This document shows positions 1 through 10,200 of a DNA stretch of 64,000 nucleotides, one piece after another. How positions within the stretch are numbered: the stretch's first letter is position 1; each line of letters starts with the position of its first letter. The stretch comes from Chrysopilus asiliformis. Lineage: Eukaryota; Arthropoda; Insecta; Diptera; Rhagionidae. The notes under the pieces were generated by a model. That model searched no databases. It was not told where the DNA came from and saw only the letters and a program-made list of their open reading frames with translations. A program made the position numbers and the translations under genes. The stretch covers positions 43,051,090-43,115,089 of the forward strand of contig OZ035963.1 of the NCBI GenBank assembly GCA_964034945.1, written 5' to 3'.

Positions 1-39
1 GACTTAACTCGGCCACGCCCCTTTTTCCAATTTTGATGG

Positions 40-51
40 GAAATCGATTTC
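40..51. other. 12-bp perfect palindrome, once per monomer (first copy)
   Basis: GAAATCGATTTC equals its own reverse complement and carries the ClaI site ATCGAT. It is present in nearly every monomer of the window. The commonest breaks are AATTGATTT, AATCAATTT and ATCGATGTC. It could be a dimeric-protein binding site or simply a sequence feature; nothing in the window shows binding. Confidence 0.9.
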
Positions 52-52
52 T

Positions 53-90
53 GAGAGGGGGCGGGGCTTAACTCGGCCACGCCCCTTTTT
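53..90 (+). other. Potential hairpin across the monomer junction (first copy)
   Basis: The end of one monomer, GAGAGGGGGCG, can pair with CGCCCCTTTTT of the next across a 16-nt loop. Six pairs are Watson-Crick (GGGGCG/CGCCCC). In plus-strand RNA five more alternate G-U and A-U. Within the loop GGC can pair with GCC after a G-A mismatch, leaving an 8-nt TTAACTCG loop. In minus-strand RNA the wobble pairs become A-C mismatches, so the long form is specific to a plus-strand transcript. Whether it is transcribed is unknown. Confidence 0.5.
57..67 (+). promoter_or_regulatory. GC box (Sp/KLF-type motif), once per monomer (first copy)
   Basis: GGGGGCGGGGC contains the GC-box core GGGCGG recognised by Sp/KLF zinc-finger factors. 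About nine bases further on, CCACGCCCC (minus strand GGGGCGTGG) is a second KLF-like element in opposite orientation. Both recur in almost every monomer, giving on the order of a thousand paired motifs. The motif match is seen directly; function is inferred from motif knowledge only, and short GC-rich motifs are expected by chance in such a monomer. Confidence 0.35.
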
Positions 91-130
91 CCAATTTTGA
101 TGGGAAATCGATTTCTGAGAGGGGGTGGCT
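67..130 (+). repeat. Example of the basic satellite monomer (64 bp)
   Basis: This is a representative near-consensus monomer. Landmarks in monomer coordinates are: CTTAACTCGGCCA 1-13, CGCCCC 14-19, T5 20-24, CCAATTTT 25-32, GATGGG 33-38, palindrome GAAATCGATTTC 38-49, GAGA 51-54, G5-C-G4 55-64. This copy ends in a TGG-type variant that is 2 bp shorter. The consensus holds 15 C and 19 G (about 53% G+C) and four CpG. ClaI (ATCGAT) and HaeIII (GGCC) sites occur once per consensus monomer, so either enzyme should give a 64-bp ladder. Confidence 0.95.
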
Positions 131-174
131 TAACTCGGCCACGCCCCTTTTTCCAATTTTGATGGGAAATCGAT

Positions 175-205
175 CCAATTTTTCCAATTTTGATGGGAAA
201 TCGAT
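175..205 (+). repeat. 31-bp truncated monomer
   Basis: The CGAT of one palindrome is joined directly to CCAATTTTTCCAATTTT, so the next CGAT lies only 31 bp on. The whole GC-rich half is missing. The same junction is found at 2128, 53891 and 59856, and a shorter 22-bp form at 26666. Confidence 0.9.
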
Positions 206-406
206 TTCTGAGAGGGGGCGGGGCTTAACTCGGCCACGCCCCTTTTTCCAATTTTGATGGGAAATTGATTTCTGAGAGGAGGCGGGGTTTAACTCGGCCA
301 CGCCCCTTTTTCCAATTTTGATGGGAAATCGATTTCTGAGAAGGGGCGGGGCTTAACTCGGCCACGCCCATTTTTCCAATTTTGATGGGAAATCGATTTC
401 TGAGAA

Positions 407-417
407 GGGGGGGGGGG
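407..417 (+). repeat. Poly-G tract (11 G)
   Basis: GAGAA is followed by 11 uninterrupted G where the consensus has GGGGGCGGGG. The C that splits the G run is gone and the run length varies between copies. Confidence 0.9.
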
Positions 418-545
418 CTTAACTCGGCCACGCCCATTTTTCCAATTTTGATGGGAAATCGATTTCTGAGAGGGGGCGGGGCTTAACTCGGCCACGCCCC
501 TTTTTCCAATTTTGATGGGAAATCGATTTCTGAGAGGGGGCGGGG

Positions 546-2127
546 CTTAGCTCGGCCACGGCCCTTTTTCCAATTTTGATGGGAAATCGATTTCTGAGAG
601 GGGGCGGGGCTTAACTCGGCCACGCCCCTTTTTCCAATTTTGATGGGAAATCGATTTCTGAGAGGGGGCTGGGCTTAACTCGGCCACGCCCCTTTTTCCA
701 ATTTTGATGGGAAATCGATTTCTGAGAGGGGGCGGGGCTTAACTCGGCCACGCCCCTTTTTCCAATTTTGATGGGAAATCGATTTCTGAGAGGGGGCGGG
801 GCTTAACTCGGCCACGCCCCTTTTTCCAATTTTGATGGGAAATCGATTTCTGAGAGGGGGCGGGGCTTAACTCGGCCACGCCCCTTTTTCCAATTTTGAT
901 GGGAAATCGATTTCTGAGAGGGGGCGGGGCTTAACTCGGCCACGCCCCTTTTTCCAATTTTGATGGGAAATCGATTTCTGAGAGGGGGCGGGGCTTAACT
1001 CGGCCACGCCCCTTTTTCCAATTTTGATGGGAAATCGATTTCTGAGAGAGGCCGGGGCTTAACTTGGCCACGCCCCTTTTTCCAATTTTGATGGGAAATC
1101 GATTTCTGAGAGGGGGCGGGACTTAACTCGGCCACGCCCCTTTTTCCAATTTTGATGGGAAATCGATTTCTGAGAGGGGGCGGGGCTTAACTCGGCCACG
1201 CCCCTTTTTCCAATTTTGATGGGAAATCGATTTCTGAGAGGGGGCGGGGCTTAACTCGGCCACGCCCCTTTTTCCAATTTTGATGGGAAATCGATTTCTG
1301 AGAGGGGGCGGGGCTTAACTCGGCCACGCCCCTTTTTCCAATTTTGATGGGAAATCGATTTCTGAGAGGGGGCGGGGCTTAACTCGGCCACGCCCCTTTT
1401 TCCAATTTTGATGGGAAATCGATTTCTGAGAGGGGGCGGGGCTTAACTCGGCCACGGCCCTTTTTCCAATTTTGATGGGAAATCGATTTCTGAGAGGGGG
1501 CGGGGCTTAACTCGGCCACGCCCCTTTTTCCAATTTTGATGGGAAATCGATTTCTGAGAGAGGCCGGGGCTTAACTTGGCCACGCCCCTTTTTCCAATTT
1601 TGATGGGAAATCGATTTCTGAGAGGGAGCGGGACTTAACTCGGCCACGCCCCTTTTTCCAATTTTGATGGGAAATCGATTTCTGAGAGGGGGCGGGGCTT
1701 AACTCGGCCACGCCCCTTTTTCCAATTTTGATGGGAAATCGATTTCTGAGAGGGGGCGGGGCTTAACTCGGCCACGCCCCTTTTTCCAATTTTGATGGGA
1801 AATCGATTTCTGAGAGGGGGCGGGGCTTAACTCGGCCACGCCCCTTTTTCAAATTTTGATGTTAAATCGATTTCTGAGAGGGGCCGGGGCTTAGCTCGGC
1901 CACGGCCCTTTTTCCAATTTTGATGGGAAATCGATTTCTGAGAGGGGGCGGGGCTTAACTCGGCCACGCCCCTTTTTCCAATTTTGATTGGAAATCGATT
2001 TCTGAGAGAGGCCGGGGCTTAACTTGGCCACGCCCCTTTTTCCAATTTTGATGGGAAATCGATTTCTGAGAGGGGGCGGGGCTTAACTCGGCCACGCCCC
2101 TTTTTCCAATTTTGATGGGAAATCGAT
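546..2127 (+). repeat. Near-consensus stretch with a 512-bp (8-monomer) duplication
   Basis: Most monomers here match the consensus. A GAGAGAGGCCGGGG monomer followed by AACTTGGCC starts at 1044 and again at 1556, exactly eight monomers apart, each followed by a GGGACTTAAC monomer. At 1850 a CAAATTTTGATGTTAAATCG monomer lies 294 bp after the second marker, then GGCCGGGGCTTAGC. The same 294-bp spacing occurs from 12270 to 12564 and from 13294 to 13588, so the segment shares ancestry with the 12-14 kb region. No gene is present. Confidence 0.8.
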
Positions 2128-2158
2128 CCAATTTTTCCAATTTTGATGGGAAATCGAT
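2128..2158 (+). repeat. 31-bp truncated monomer, second copy
   Basis: The CGAT-to-CCAATTTTTCC junction is identical to that at 175. It is again followed two monomers later by the GAGGAGGCGGGGTTT monomer and then a poly-G tract, so the junction was copied together with its surroundings. Confidence 0.9.
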
Positions 2159-2359
2159 TTCTGAGAGGGGGCGGGGCTTAACTCGGCCACGCCCCTTTTT
2201 CCAATTTTGATGGGAAATTGATTTCTGAGAGGAGGCGGGGTTTAACTCGGCCACGCCCCTTTTTCCAATTTTGATGGGAAATCGATTTCTGAGAAGGGGC
2301 GGGGCTTAACTCGGCCACGCCCCTTTTTCCAATTTTGATGGGAAATCGATTTCTGAGAA

Positions 2360-2371
2360 GGGGGGGGGGGG
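2360..2371 (+). repeat. Poly-G tract (12 G)
   Basis: It has the same GAGAA context as at 407, in the second composite block, one G longer. Confidence 0.9.
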
Positions 2372-3331
2372 CTTAACTCGGCCACGCCCATTTTTCCAAT
2401 TTTGATGGGAAATCGATTTCTGAGAGGGGGCGGGGCTTAACTCGGCCACGCCCCTTTTTCCAATTTTGATGGGAAATCGATTTCTGAGAGGGGGCGGGGC
2501 TTAGCTCGGCCACGGCCCTTTTTCCAATTTTGATGGGAAATCGATTTCTGAGAGGGGGCGGGGCTTAACTCGGCCACGCCCCTTTTTCCAATTTTGATGG
2601 GAAATCGATTTTTGAGAGGGGGCGGGGCTTAACTCGGCCACGCCCCTTTTTCCAATTTTGATGGGAAATCGATTTCTGAGAGGGGGCGGAGCTTAACTCG
2701 GCCACGCCCCTTTTTCCAATTTTGATGGGAAATCGATTTCTGAGAGGGGGCGGGGCTTAACTCGGCCACGCCCCTTTTTCCAATTTTGATGGGAAATTGA
2801 TTTGTGAGAGGGGACGGGGCTTAACTCGGCCACGCCCCTTTTTCCAATTTTGATGGGAAATCGATTTCTGAGAGGGGGCGGGGCTTAACTCGGCCACGCC
2901 CCTTTTTCCAATTTTGATGGGAAATCAATTTCTGAGAGGGGACGGGGCTTAACTCGGCCACGCCCCTTTTTCCAATTTTGATGGGAAATCGATTTGTGAG
3001 AAGGGGTGGGGCTTAACTCGGCCACGCCCCTTTTTCCAATTTTGATGGGAAATCGATTTCTGAGAGGGGGCGGGTTTTAACTCGGCCACGCCCCTTTTTC
3101 CAATTTTGATGGGAAATCGATTTCTGAGAGGGGGCGGGGCTTAACTCGGCCACGCCCCTTTTTCCAATTTTGATGGGAAATCGATTTCTGAGAGGGGGCG
3201 GGGCTTAACTCGGCCACGCCCCTTTTTCCAATTTTGATGGGAAATCGATTTCTGAGAGGGGGTGGGGCTTAACTCGGCCACGCCCATTTTTCCAATTTTG
3301 ATGGGAAATCGATTTCTGAGAGGGGGCGGGG

Positions 3332-3386
3332 CTTAACTCGGCCACGCCCTTTTTGATGGGAAATCGATTTCTGAGAGGGGGCGGGG
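3332..3386 (+). repeat. 55-bp deletion monomer
   Basis: CGCCC is followed by TTTTTGATGGG, so nine bases including CCAATTTT are missing. The same deletion with the same flanking variants (CCCATTTTT before, TTTTTTCAATTTT after) recurs at 58223-58277, 54,891 bp away. Confidence 0.9.
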
Positions 3387-4272
3387 CTTAACTCGGCCAC
3401 GCCCCTTTTTTCAATTTTGATGGGAAATTGATTTCTGAGAGGAGGCGGGGCTTCACTCGGCCACGCCCCTTTTTCCAATTTTGATGGGAAATCGATTTCT
3501 GAGAGGGGGCGGGGCTTAACTCGGCCACGCCCCTTTTTCCAATTTTGATGGGAAATCGATTTCTGAGAGGGGGCGGGGCTTAACACGGCCACGCCCCTTT
3601 TTCAATTTTGATGGGAAATCGATTTCTGAGAGGGGGCGGGGCTTAACTCGGCCACGCCCCTTTTTCCAATTTTGATGGGAAATCGATTTCTGAGAGGGGG
3701 CGGGGCTTAACTCGGCCACGCCCCTTTTTCCAATTTTGATGGGAAATCGATTTCTGAGAGGGGGCGGGGCTTAACTCGGCCACGCCCCTTTTTCCAATTT
3801 TGATGGGAAATCGATTTCTGAGAGGGGGCGGGGCTTAACTCGGCCACGCCCCTTTTTCCAATTTTGATGGAAAATCGATTTCTGAGAGGGGGCGGGGCTT
3901 AACTCGACCACGCCCCTTTTTCCAATTTTGTTGGGAAATCGATTTCTGAGAGGGGGCGGGGCTTAACTCGGCCACGCCCCTTTTTCCAATTTTGATGGGA
4001 AATCGATTTCTGAGAGGGGGCGGGGCTTAACTCGGCCACGCCCCTTTTTCCAATTTTGATGGGAAATCGATTTCTGAGAGGGGGCGGGGCTTAACTCGAC
4101 CACGCCCCTTTTTCCAATTTTGTTGGGAAATCGATTTCTGAGAGGGGGCGGGGCTTAACTCGGCCACGCCCCTTTTTCCAATTTTGATGGGAAATCGATT
4201 TCTGAGAAGGGGCGGGGCTTAACTCGGCCACGCCACTTTTTCCAATTTTGATGGGAAATCGATTTCTGTGAA

Positions 4273-4282
4273 GGGGGGGGGG
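4273..4282 (+). repeat. Poly-G tract (10 G), GTGAA type
   Basis: The tract is preceded by CTGTGAA instead of CTGAGAA and followed by CTTAACTCTGTCACGCCCA. This second lineage recurs at 18736, 28619, 30217, 32968, 39492, 40260 and 61816. Confidence 0.9.
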
Positions 4283-5023
4283 CTTAACTCTGTCACGCCC
4301 ATTTTTCCAATTTTGATGGGAAATCGATTTCTGAGAGGTGGCGGGGCTTAACTCGGCCACGCCCCTTTTTCCAATTTTGATGGGAAATCGATTTCTGAGA
4401 GGGGGCGGGGCTTAACTCGGCCACGCCCCTTTTTCCAATTTTTATGGAAAATCGATTTCTGAGAGGGGGCGGGGCTTAACTCGGCCACGCCCCTTTTTCC
4501 AATTTTGACGGGAAATCGATTTCTGAGAGGGGGCGGGGCTTAACTCGACCACGCCCCTTTTTCCAATTTTGATGGGAAATCGATTTCTGAGAAGGGGCGG
4601 GGCTTAACTCGGCCACGCCCTTTTTCTAATTTTGATGGGAAATCGATTTCTGAGAGGGGGCCGGGCTTAACTCGGCCACGCCCCTTTTCCCAATTTTGAT
4701 GGGAAATCGATTTCTGAGAGGGGGCGGGGCTAAACTCGGCCACGCCCCTTTTTCCAATTTCGATGGGAAATCGATTTCTGAGAGGGGGCGGGGCTTAACT
4801 CGGCCACGCCCCTTTTTCCAATTTTGATGGGAAATTGATTTCTGAGAGGGGGCGGGGCTTAACTCGGCCACGCCCCTTTTCCCAATTTTGATGGGAAATC
4901 GATTTCTGAGAGGGGGCCGGGCTTAACTCGGCCACGCCCCTTTTCCCAATTTTGATGGGAAATCGATTTCTGAGAGGGGGCGGGGCTTAACTCGGCCACG
5001 CCCCTTTTTCCAATTTTGATGGG

Positions 5024-5048
5024 AAATCGATTTCTGAGAGGGGGCGGG
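5024..5048 (+). repeat. 25-bp truncated monomer (GGG microhomology junction)
   Basis: GGGGGCGGG is joined to AAATCG, removing 39 bp from the monomer. GGG stands at both breakpoints (the G4 run and GATGGG), as expected for slippage or end-joining at a microhomology. Confidence 0.9.
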
Positions 5049-6197
5049 AAATCGATTTCTGAGAGGGGGCGGGGCTTAACTCGGCCACGCCCCTTTTTCC
5101 AATTTTGATGGGAAATCGATTTCTGAGAGGGGGCGGGGCTTAACTCGGCCACGCCCCTTTTTCCAATTTTGATGGGAAATCGATTTCTGAGAGGGGGCGG
5201 GGCTTAACTCGACCACGCCCCTTTTTCAAATTTTGATGGGAAATCGATTTCTGAGAAGGGGCGGGGCTTAACTCGGCCACGCCCTTTTTCTAATTTTGAT
5301 GGGAAATCGATTTCTGAGAGGGGGCGGGGCTTAACTCGGCCACGCCCCTTTTTCCAATTTTGATGGGAAATTGATTTCTGAGAGGGGGCGGGGCTTAACT
5401 CGGCCACGCCCCTTTTCCCAATTTTGATGGGAAATCGATTTCTGAGAGGGGGCCGGGCTTAACTCGACCACGCCCCTTTTTCCAATTTTGATGGGAAATC
5501 GATTTCTGAGAAGGGGCGGGGCTTAACTCGGCCACGCCCTTTTTCTAATTTTGATGGGAAATCGATTTCTGAGAGGGGGCCGGGCTTAACTCGGCCACGC
5601 CCCTTTTTCCAATTTTTATGGAAAATCGATTTCTGAGAGGGGGCGGGGCTTAACTCGGCCACGCCCCTTTTTCCAATTTTGACGGGAAATCGATTTCTGA
5701 GAGGGGGCGGGGCTTAACTCGACCACGCCCCTTTTTCCAATTTTGATGGGAAATCGATTTCTGAGAAGGGGCGGGGCTTAACTCGGCCACGCCCTTTTTC
5801 TAATTTTGATGGGAAATCGATTTCTGAGAGGGGGCCGGGCTTAACTCGGCCACGCCCCTTTTCCCAATTTTGATGGGAAATCGATTTCTGAGAGGGGGCG
5901 GGGCTAAACTCGGCCACGCCCCTTTTTCCAATTTCGATGGGAAATCGATTTCTGAGAGGGGGCGGGGCTTAACTCGGCCACGCCCCTTTTTCCAATTTTG
6001 ATGGGAAATTGATTTCTGAGAGGGGGCGGGGCTTAACTCGGCCACGCCCCTTTTCCCAATTTTGATGGGAAATCGATTTCTGAGAGGGGGCCGGGCTTAA
6101 CTCGGCCACGCCCCTTTTCCCAATTTTGATGGGAAATCGATTTCTGAGAGGGGGCGGGGCTTAACTCGGCCACGCCCCTTTTTCCAATTTTGATGGG

Positions 6198-6222
6198 AAA
6201 TCGATTTCTGAGAGGGGGCGGG
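6198..6222 (+). repeat. 25-bp truncated monomer, second higher-order unit
   Basis: The junction is the same as at 5024, 1,174 bp later, inside the same order of neighbours. Confidence 0.9.
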
Positions 6223-7116
6223 AAATCGATTTCTGAGAGGGGGCGGGGCTTAACTCGGCCACGCCCCTTTTTCCAATTTTGATGGGAAATCGATTTCTGA
6301 GAGGGGGCGGGGCTTAACTCGGCCACGCCCCTTTTTCCAATTTTGATGGGAAATCGATTTCTGAGAGGGGGCGGGGCTTAACTCGACCACGCCCCTTTTT
6401 CCAATTTTGATGGGAAATCGATTTCTGAGAAGGGGCGGGGCTTAACTCGGCCACGCCCTTTTTCTAATTTTGATGGGAAATCGATTTCTGAGAGGGGGCG
6501 GGGCTTAACTCGGCCACGCCCCTTTTTCCAATTTTGATGGGAAATTGATTTCTGAGAGGGGGCGGGGCTTAACTCGGCCACGCCCCTTTTCCCAATTTTG
6601 ATGGGAAATCGATTTCTGAGAGGGGGCCGGGCTTAACTCGACCACGCCCCTTTTTCCAATTTTGATGGGAAATCGATTTCTGAGAAGGGGCGGGGCTTAA
6701 CTCGGCCACGCCCTTTTTCTAATTTGGATGGGAAATCGATTTCTGAGAGGGGGCCGGGCTTAACTCGGCCACGCCCCTTTTCCCAATTTTGATGGGAAAT
6801 CGATTTCTGAGAGGGGGCGGGGCTAAACTCGGCCACGCCCCTTTTTCCAATTTCGATGGGAAATCGATTTCTGAGAGGGGGCGGGGCTTAACTCGGCCAC
6901 GCCCCTTTTTCCAATTTTGATGGGAAATTGATTTCTGAGAGGGGGCGGGGCTTAACTCGGCCACGACCCTTTTCCCAATTTTGATGGGAAATCGATTTCT
7001 GAGAGGGGGCCGGGCTTAACTCGGCCACGCCCCTTTTCCCAATTTTGATGGGAAATCGATTTCTGAGAGGGGGCGGGGCTTAACTCGGCCACGCCCCTTT
7101 TTCCAATTTTGATGGG

Positions 7117-7141
7117 AAATCGATTTCTGAGAGGGGGCGGG
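7117..7141 (+). repeat. 25-bp truncated monomer, third higher-order unit
   Basis: The junction is the same, 919 bp after the second copy. The monomer that follows carries a private TTTTTGAG change. Confidence 0.9.
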
Positions 7142-7250
7142 AAATCGATTTTTGAGAGGGGGCGGGGCTTAACTCGGCCACGCCCCTTTTTCCAATTTTG
7201 ATGGGAAATCGATTTCTGAGAGGGGGCGGGGCTTAACTCGGCCACGCCCC

Positions 7251-10200
7251 TTTTTCCAATTTTGATGGGAAATCGATTTCTGAGAGGGGGCGGGGCTTAA
7301 CTCGGCCACGCCCCTTTTTCCAATTTTGATGGGAAATCGATTTCTGAGAGGGGGCGGGGCTTAACTCGGCCACGCCCCTTTTTCCAATTTTGATGGGAAA
7401 TCGATTTCGGAGAGGGGGCGGGGCTTAACTCGGCCACGCCCCTTTTTCCAATTTTGACGGGAAATCGATTTCTGAGAGGGGGCGGGGCTTAACTCGGCCA
7501 CGCTCCTTTTTCCACTTTTGATGGGAAATCGATTTCTGAGAGGGGGCGGGGCTTAACTCGGCCACGCCCCTTTTTCCAATGTTGATGGGAAATTGATTTC
7601 TGAGAGGGGGCGGGGCTAAACTCGGCCACGCCCCTTTTTCCAATTTCGATGGGAAATCGATTTCTGAGAGGGGGCGGGGCTTAACTCGGCCACGCCCCTT
7701 TTTCCAATTTTGATGGGAAATCGATTTCTGAGAGGGGGCGGGGCTTAACTCGGCCACGCCCCTTTTTCCAATTTTGATGGGAAATCGATTTCTGAGAGGG
7801 GGCGGAGCTTAACTCGGCCACGCCCCTTTTTCCAATTTTTATGGAAAATCGATTTCTGAGAGGGGGCGGGGCTTAACTCGGCCACGCCCCTTTTTCCAAT
7901 TTCGATGGGAAATCGATTTCTGAGAGGGGGCGGGGCTTAACTCGGCCACGCCCCTTTTTCCAATTTTGATGGGAAATCGATTTCTGAGAGGGGGCGGGGC
8001 TTAACTCGGCCACGCCCCTTTTTCCAATTTTGACGGGAAATCGATTTCTGAGAGGGGGCGGGGCTTAACTCGGCCACGCTCCTTTTTCCACTTTTGATGG
8101 GAAATCGATTTCTGAGAGGGGGCGGGGCTTAACTCGGCCACGCCCCTTTTTCCAATTTTGATGGGAAATCGATTTCTGAGAGGGGGCGGGGCTTAACTCG
8201 GCCACGCCCCTTTTTCCAATTTCGATGGGAAATCGATTTCTGAGAGGGGGCGGGGCTTAACTCGGCCACGCCCCTTTTTCCAATTTTGATGGGAAATCGA
8301 TTTCTGAGAGGGGGCGGGGCTTAACTCGGCCACGCCCCTTTTTCCAATTTCGATGGGAAATCGATTTCTGAGAGGGGGCGGGGCTTAACTCGGCCACGCC
8401 CCTTTTTCCAATTTTGATGGGAAATCGATTTCTGAGAGGGGGCGGGGCTTAACTCGGCCACGCCCTTTTTCCAATTTCGATGGGAAATCGATGTCTGAGA
8501 GGGAGCGGGGCTTAACTCGGCCACGCCCCATTTTCCAATTTTGATGGGAAATCGATTTCTGAGAGGTGGCGGGGCTTAACTCGGCCACGCCCCTTTTTCC
8601 AATTTTGATGGGAAATCGATTTCTGAGAGGGGGCGGGGCTTAACTCGGCCACGCCCCTTTTTCCAATTTTGATGGGAAATTGATTTCTGAGAGGGGGCGG
8701 GGCTAAACTCGGCCACGCCCCTTTTTCCAATTTCGATGGGAAATCGATTTCTGAGAGGGGGCGGGGCTTAACTCGGCCACGCCCCTTTTTCCAATTTTGA
8801 TGGGAAATCGATTTCTGAGAGGGGGCGGGGCTTAACTCGGCCACGCCCCTTTTTCCAATTTTGATGGGAAATCGATTTCTGAGAGGGGGCGGAGCTTAAC
8901 TCGGCCACGCCCCTTTTTCCAATTTTTATGGAAAATCGATTTCTGAGAGGGGGCGGGGCTTAACTCGGCCACGCCCCTTTTTCCAATTTTGACGGGAAAT
9001 CGATTTCTGAGAGGGGGCGGGGCTTAACTCGACCACGCCCCTTTTTCCAATTTTGATGGGAAATCGATTTCTGAGAAGGGGCGGGGCTTAACTCGGCCAC
9101 GCCCTTTTTCTAATTTTGATGGGAAATCGATTTCTGAGAGGGGGCCGGGCTTAACTCGGCCACGCCCCTTTTTCCAATTTTGATGGGAAATCGATTTCTG
9201 AGAGGGGGCGGGGCTTAACTCGGCCACGCCCCTTTTTCCAATTTTGATGGGAAATCGATTTCGGAGAGGGGGCGGGGCTTAACTCGGCCACGCCCCTTTT
9301 TCCAATTTTGACGGGAAATCGATTTCTGAGAGGGGGCGGGGCTTAACTCGGCCACGCTCCTTTTTCCACTTTTGATGGGAAATCGATTTCTGAGAGGGAG
9401 CGGGGCTTAACTCGGCCACGCCCCTTTTTCCAATTTTGATGGGAAATCGATTTCTGAGAGGGGGCGGGGCTTAACTCGGCCACGCCCCTTTTTCCAATTT
9501 TGATGGGAAATCGATTTCTGAGAGGGGGCGGGGCTTAACTCGGCCACGCCCCTTTTTCCAATTTTGATGGGAAATCGATTTCTGAGAGAGGGCGGGGCTT
9601 AACTCGGCCACGCCCCTTTTTCCAATTTTGATGGGAAATCGATTTCTGAGAGGGGGCGGGGCTTAACTCGGCCACGCCCCTTTTTCCAATTTCGATGGGA
9701 AATCGATTTCTGAGAGGGGGCGGGGCTTAACTCGGCCACGCCCCTTTTTCCAATTTTGATGGGAAATCGATTTCTGAGAGGGGGCGGGGCTTAACTCGGC
9801 CACGCCCCTTTTTCCAATTTCGATGGGAAATCGATTTCTGAGAGGGAGCGGGGCTTAACTCGGCCACGCCCCTTTTTCCAATTTTGATGGGAAATCGATT
9901 TCTGAGAGGGGGCGGGGTTTAACTCGGCCACGCCCCTTTTTCCAATTTTGATGGGAAATCGATTTCTGAGAGGGGGCGGGGCTTAACTCGGCCACGCCCC
10001 TTTTTCCAATTTTGACGGGAAATCGATTTCTGAGAGGGGGCGGGGCTTAACTCGACCACGCCACTTTTTCCAATTTTGATGGGAAATCGATTTCTGAGAA
10101 GGGGCGGGGCTTAACTCGGCCACGCCCTTTTTCTAATTTTGATGGGAAATCGATTTCTGAGAGGGGGCGGGGCTTAACTCGGCCACGCCCCTTTTTCCAA

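Larger units (their letters stand above)
1..545 (+). repeat. Composite block, leftmost copy (poly-G module)
   Basis: This segment carries, in order, a 31-bp truncated monomer (175-205), a GAGGAGGCGGGGTTT monomer after AAATTGATTT (about 265-292), GAGAAGGGGCGGGG, an 11-G tract (407-417) flanked by CGCCCATTTTT monomers, and near 548 a TTAGCTCGGCCACGG monomer. The same order recurs near 2.1-2.5, 15.8-16.1, 16.7-17.0, 26.6-26.9 and 59.85-60.24 kb. This block is therefore a copied unit and not a set of independent mutations. Confidence 0.8.
2128..3060 (+). repeat. Composite block with full variant string (copy 1)
   Basis: After the 31-bp truncation come, in order, AAATTGATTT/GAGGAGGCGGGGTTT (2215), GAGAAGGGGCGGGG, a 12-G tract (2360-2371), TTAGCTCGGCCACGG (2501), GATTTTTGAG (near 2608), GGCGGAGC, AAATTGATTTGTGAGAGGGG, AATCAATTTCTGAG and GATTTGTGAGAAGGGG (2991). 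The string matches 15775-16568 at a constant lag of 13,558 bp after the poly-G tract (13,560 before it, the tract being 2 bp longer here). It is the strongest diagnostic module in the window. Confidence 0.85.
3061..4442 (+). repeat. Mixed monomers with a 55-bp deletion monomer and paired GGAAAATCG/CTCGACCACG variants
   Basis: It contains a CCCATTTTT monomer, the 55-bp monomer at 3332-3386, a TTTTTTCAATTTT monomer, a CTTCAC monomer (3451) and a 63-bp monomer with AACACGG (near 3592). From 3860 on, a GATGGAAAATCG monomer is followed by ACTCGACCACG and TTTTGTTGGG, a linked pair also seen near 13.9, 14.2, 15.5, 18.2, 25.0, 26.4, 39.1, 41.1 and 46.1 kb. A 10-G tract preceded by GTGAA lies at 4273-4282. 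No gene is present. Confidence 0.8.
4443..7250 (+). repeat. Higher-order repeat with 1,174-bp and 919-bp periods
   Basis: Marker monomers recur at fixed lags. A TATGGAAAATCG monomer is at 4443 and 5617 (1,174 bp). A 25-bp truncated monomer lies at 5024-5048, 6198-6222 and 7117-7141 (1,174 then 919 bp). The 919-bp unit equals 14 monomers plus the 25-bp remnant, minus two single-base deletions in CGCCCTTTTTCTAATT monomers. The 1,174-bp unit is the 919-bp unit plus four monomers (255 bp). Private variants are GGGGCCGGGCTT, CTTTTCCCAATTTT and GGGGCTAAACTCGG. The third unit stops near 7250, where the expected CTCGACCACG marker is absent. Confidence 0.88.
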
